From NCBI GenBank assembly GCA_021848765.1, contig JAJZTU010000038.1:1-17097 (forward strand): a DNA stretch of 17,097 nt. Reading direction: 5' to 3'. The position numbers and the translations under genes were made by a program. The notes under the pieces are model-generated. The model saw nothing but the letters and a program-made list of their open reading frames with translations. It was not told the origin of the DNA and searched no databases. The first letter of the stretch is position 1. Each line of letters begins with the position of its first letter. The stretch comes from Bacillota bacterium. GTDB lineage: Bacteria; Bacillota; GCA-003054495; Carboxydocellales; JAJZTU01. Shown here one piece after another: positions 14,851 through 17,097 of the stretch.

Positions 14851-15482
14851 TGGAAGATGATATTTTACAGATCATAAATAAATATTATCAAGGTGAAATA
14901 TCTGACCAGTTGGAAGAGTTTTACGAAACCGAACAACATAAACGTTTAATCCAACAGAAAATAGACGCTGCAATCAATCCTGACATTTTTGATGAGTTTT
15001 TACAAATGCTTGCCCAAAAGATGTCGGAATATGATTATCGAGATGTAACTTCGTTAGGCTTAGAAGGAAATGATGTTTGCCACACAGTTGAAATCTTACT
15101 TTATAAATACGCAAAGTTTCATGAAAATAACGCAGAAGGAGACTTTAAAAGTATTAATGAACTTGGTGGTAAAATGACGACTCTCACAGTCTCTATTAGC
15201 ATCCTTGGGCCCTATTACTGTTATGACATTATGGATTTATGCTATGACGACTCAGATCAGGATTTTCATTGGAAGACTATTTTTGATATTCCAGTTGAAC
15301 ACTCGAACCTTTGGGAGGAAATTCAAAAGTTCTTCCAGACAAGAAATTACTCTTTATTAAATAAAGAAATTCTTTCTGAACGAGTACCCTGGGTGTATCT
15401 GGAGACAGTTGAAAAGGGAGAAGCTACTGTCTTTAACTGTCTTTTTTCTGAAATTCGTGGTGGTTTCCTCATAACGAAATAG
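14850..15482 (+). CDS. Candidate immunity protein for the main Rhs tip
   Basis: I do not recognise the family. The 210-residue protein is acidic and rich in Tyr, Phe and Ile, with no signal peptide or membrane segment. Its N-terminal part is helical (DDILQIINKYYQGEISDQLEEFYETEQHKR, split over two helices), with a strand-rich middle (KMTTLTVSISILGPYYCYDI) and a C-terminal WVYLETVEKGEATVFN. The size, low GC and cytoplasmic nature fit Rhs/WapA immunity proteins. The ATG shares its A with the Rhs stop (TAATG), and GGAGGG lies just upstream, so translation is coupled to the end of the toxin gene. That coupling is the main reason for the call; activity against this tip is inferred. It is followed by hairpins and the orphan Rhs module. 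Confidence 0.72.
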   Translation: MEDDILQIINKYYQGEISDQLEEFYETEQHKRLIQQKIDAAINPDIFDEFLQMLAQKMSEYDYRDVTSLGLEGNDVCHTVEILLYKYAKFHENNAEGDFKSINELGGKMTTLTVSISILGPYYCYDIMDLCYDDSDQDFHWKTIFDIPVEHSNLWEEIQKFFQTRNYSLLNKEILSERVPWVYLETVEKGEATVFNCLFSEIRGGFLITK

Positions 15483-15498
15483 CTCTCGATTTTATTGC

Positions 15499-15531
15499 TG
15501 AGGCCAGTTTTTTTTCTTGACACTGGCCTCA
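15499..15531. terminator. Perfect 10-bp hairpin after the immunity gene
   Basis: TGAGGCCAGT (15499-15508) pairs perfectly with ACTGGCCTCA (15522-15531). The T-run lies in the loop rather than after the stem, and only AGCTTATTTC follows. It probably ends or protects the toxin-immunity transcript but is not a standard terminator. Confidence 0.5.
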
Positions 15532-15543
15532 AGCTTATTTCGC

Positions 15544-15579
15544 CAAGTATGTGGGACGGGAAATCCCGCCTCCTACTTG
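15544..15579. repeat. Second hairpin at the edge of the orphan module
   Basis: CAAGTA (15544-15549) pairs with TACTTG (15574-15579), and inside it CGGG (15557-15560) with CCCG (15565-15568) around AAAT. AT-rich sequence, TTTATAATTATAAAATT, follows directly, then the start of Rhs homology at about 15612. It may be a weak terminator or mark the boundary of the inserted module. Confidence 0.45.
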
Positions 15580-15606
15580 CTTTATAATTATAAAATTAGG
15601 AGATGA

Positions 15607-17097
15607 GGGTACTATACCGGAACCAATAACGTTCAGGGACAAACTATTCCCAACCAGCCCATTATCAACTACGGATATGATGCTAACGAGAATTTAACCA
15701 GTTTCTCCGGTATTGGCCCAAGCTTTAACTTTAGTTACGATGGGGCAAACCAATTAACTGCCGTCTTAAACAGTACCGGCGGTGCCATAGCAAATTACAG
15801 CTACGACCTTACCGGTAATATTACCGGTATAGCCCGTACCTGGGCCAATGCTGATGGTGTTAGCCAATCTGTAACTTATAATGCAGCAAACCGGGTAACA
15901 GGAGTAACCAATAAGGATGTTAATCTGAATGTCCTATCCAGTTTTTCTTACACTTATGATGCCAACGATCGGGTAACAGGGGTAACTGATAATACCGGCG
16001 CAAGCACCAGCTATGCCTATGATGTTACCGGAAGGCTCCAGAGTCATACTGACAGCACCGGGACAACCAGCTATACCTATGACGGTGTAGGTAACCGGTT
16101 AACTAAAACGGCTCCCAATGGAACCACCAACTACACCTACAATAACCTAAACCAGCTTACCCAGCGTTCTGGGACAGATGGCAATGCTACCTATACCTAC
16201 GATGCTGCCGGTCATTTAATTAGCAAAGGTGGATATGCCTATACCTGGGGTGTCGACGGCAAGTTGGCTAAGGTTACTAACCCTGACGGGAGCTGTGTAG
16301 AATTTATCTACAACGCTGCCGGTCAGCGGGTAGAGAAAATTGTAAAGAATCCCGCCGGTACAGTAACCGCCGATACTAAGTACCAATATGATAATGCTTC
16401 GGGTAACCTTCTTCGTGAAATCGACGCCCTTACCAATACTACAAAGGACGTCTATGATTCGCTTGGTAGACTATATAGTCAAGAGCAGGGTGGCTCAACA
16501 TATTATTATAACTATGATGGGCATGGCAACGTAGTATCTATAACCGACTGGTGGGGTTCGACAGTTGAAAGCTATAAGTACGACCCATGGGGTAAATTAG
16601 TAAGTAAAACAGGCACTCTTTACAACCCCATTACCTATTCCGGGTATTATTATGATGAGGAAACAGGTTTATATTACCTTATTAACAGGTACTACGATCC
16701 TGTAGATGGAAGATTTCTTAGTCGAGATGCCTATCAGGACATAGAAAGGGTACCTGCTACAATTAATCCCTATATTTATGCGCTAAATGATCCTGTAAAT
16801 TACACTGACCCAGACGGAAACTTTGTTTTTGTCCCTCTCCTTTTAGGAGGAGCCGCTGTAAGCGAATGGGTAATCACTGCTGTTTGGGTTGCCGCAGGTA
16901 TAGCCACTGGAGTGATAATTGCCTCGGATATTGACGCCACTCCTGACACACACCCTGACATGTTTGACAAATTGAAAGGTAATCAAGGTCATCGACACAA
17001 AGAAACCGGTGAAATCTGGAAAAAAGATAAGCTTCATAAGGACCATTATGATGTGAGTAATCCAAGAACCGGTAAAAAGGTGAAAGAAGTAGATTTC
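15607..17097 (+). CDS. Orphan Rhs core with a different toxin tip (no start, cut by window end)
   Basis: The frame is open from after the TGA at 15604-15606 to the last base. It has no start codon, ribosome site, signal peptide or N-terminal domains, so it is probably not translated as such. It repeats the last part of the main Rhs gene (YD repeats, YYDEETGLYYLINRYYDP, GRFLSRDA) and then diverges: NPYIYALNDPVNYTDPDG, a hydrophobic segment (LLLGGAAVSEWVITAVWVAA), and a new tip with LKGNQGHRHKETGEIWKKD, then KLHKDHYDVSNPRTGKK. The Trp/His/Asp/Lys-rich tip recalls small secreted nuclease toxins, possibly of the colicin E3 type; that is tentative, since the end is missing. This layout is that of an orphan Rhs module that could be recombined onto the main gene. 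A dedicated immunity gene would be expected just past the window. Confidence 0.8.
15612..16730 (+). repeat. Rhs core repeat, copy 2 (orphan module)
   Basis: This is the direct repeat of 13362-14486, offset by 2250 bases in the first part and 2244 after the 6-base gap, so the reading frame is kept throughout. The left boundary is abrupt: upstream of 15612 there is no similarity to the main gene. Confidence 0.92.

Noticed and set aside
15499..15579. Hairpins as ends of an insertion sequence
   Set aside because: No transposase, matching terminal repeats or target duplication is visible.
15603..15629. ATG at 15603 as a start for the orphan Rhs module
   Set aside because: It is in another frame and stops after eight codons; the AGGAG before it is too close.

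Overview
The window looks like a chromosomal segment of a Gram-positive, Clostridia-type bacterium, most plausibly a Peptococcaceae-like lineage (Desulfotomaculum/Pelotomaculum relatives). The basis is the gene set: a TRAP (MtrB) regulator, a YutG-type PgpA, a pyruvate kinase with the extra C-terminal PEP-utilising domain, an S-layer (SLH) protein, GGAGG-type ribosome sites and TTG/GTG starts. No rRNA, tRNA, CRISPR array or transposase was seen.

Positions 1-5958 are core metabolism on the + strand: the 3' end of pgpA, a GC-rich non-coding stretch with a long hairpin, mtrB (TRAP), a DUF2007-like small protein, accD-accA (overlapping, both halves of the acetyl-CoA carboxyltransferase), pfkA and pyk. 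The acc pair commits acetyl-CoA to fatty acid synthesis. PfkA and Pyk are the two main control points of glycolysis, which supplies that acetyl-CoA. Positions 5959-6821 hold two long leader-like non-coding stretches around an 80-residue orphan gene with a clear terminator. Positions 6822-9071 encode a secreted YcdB/YcdC-repeat protein with three SLH domains. A molbindin (Mop) gene converges on it with a 26-base overlap.

From about 9350 the content becomes accessory and more AT-rich. First comes a Phd/YefM-ParE/RelE type toxin-antitoxin pair on the minus strand with a strong promoter. Then comes a large WapA/Rhs-type polymorphic toxin locus to the window end. Its main gene has a signal-peptide region, a DNRLRE-like domain, a DUF6531-like block, many YD repeats, the Rhs core and a short toxin tip, followed by a TAATG-coupled candidate immunity gene. 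The 5' end of the main gene is broken by an in-frame TAG inside the signal peptide and a one-base shift.

Downstream lies a second copy of the last ~1.1 kb of the Rhs core. It has no start codon and is joined to a different tip that runs off the window. This is the layout of an orphan Rhs module: a stored toxin tip that homologous recombination could swap onto the main gene. It is the most interesting part of the window.
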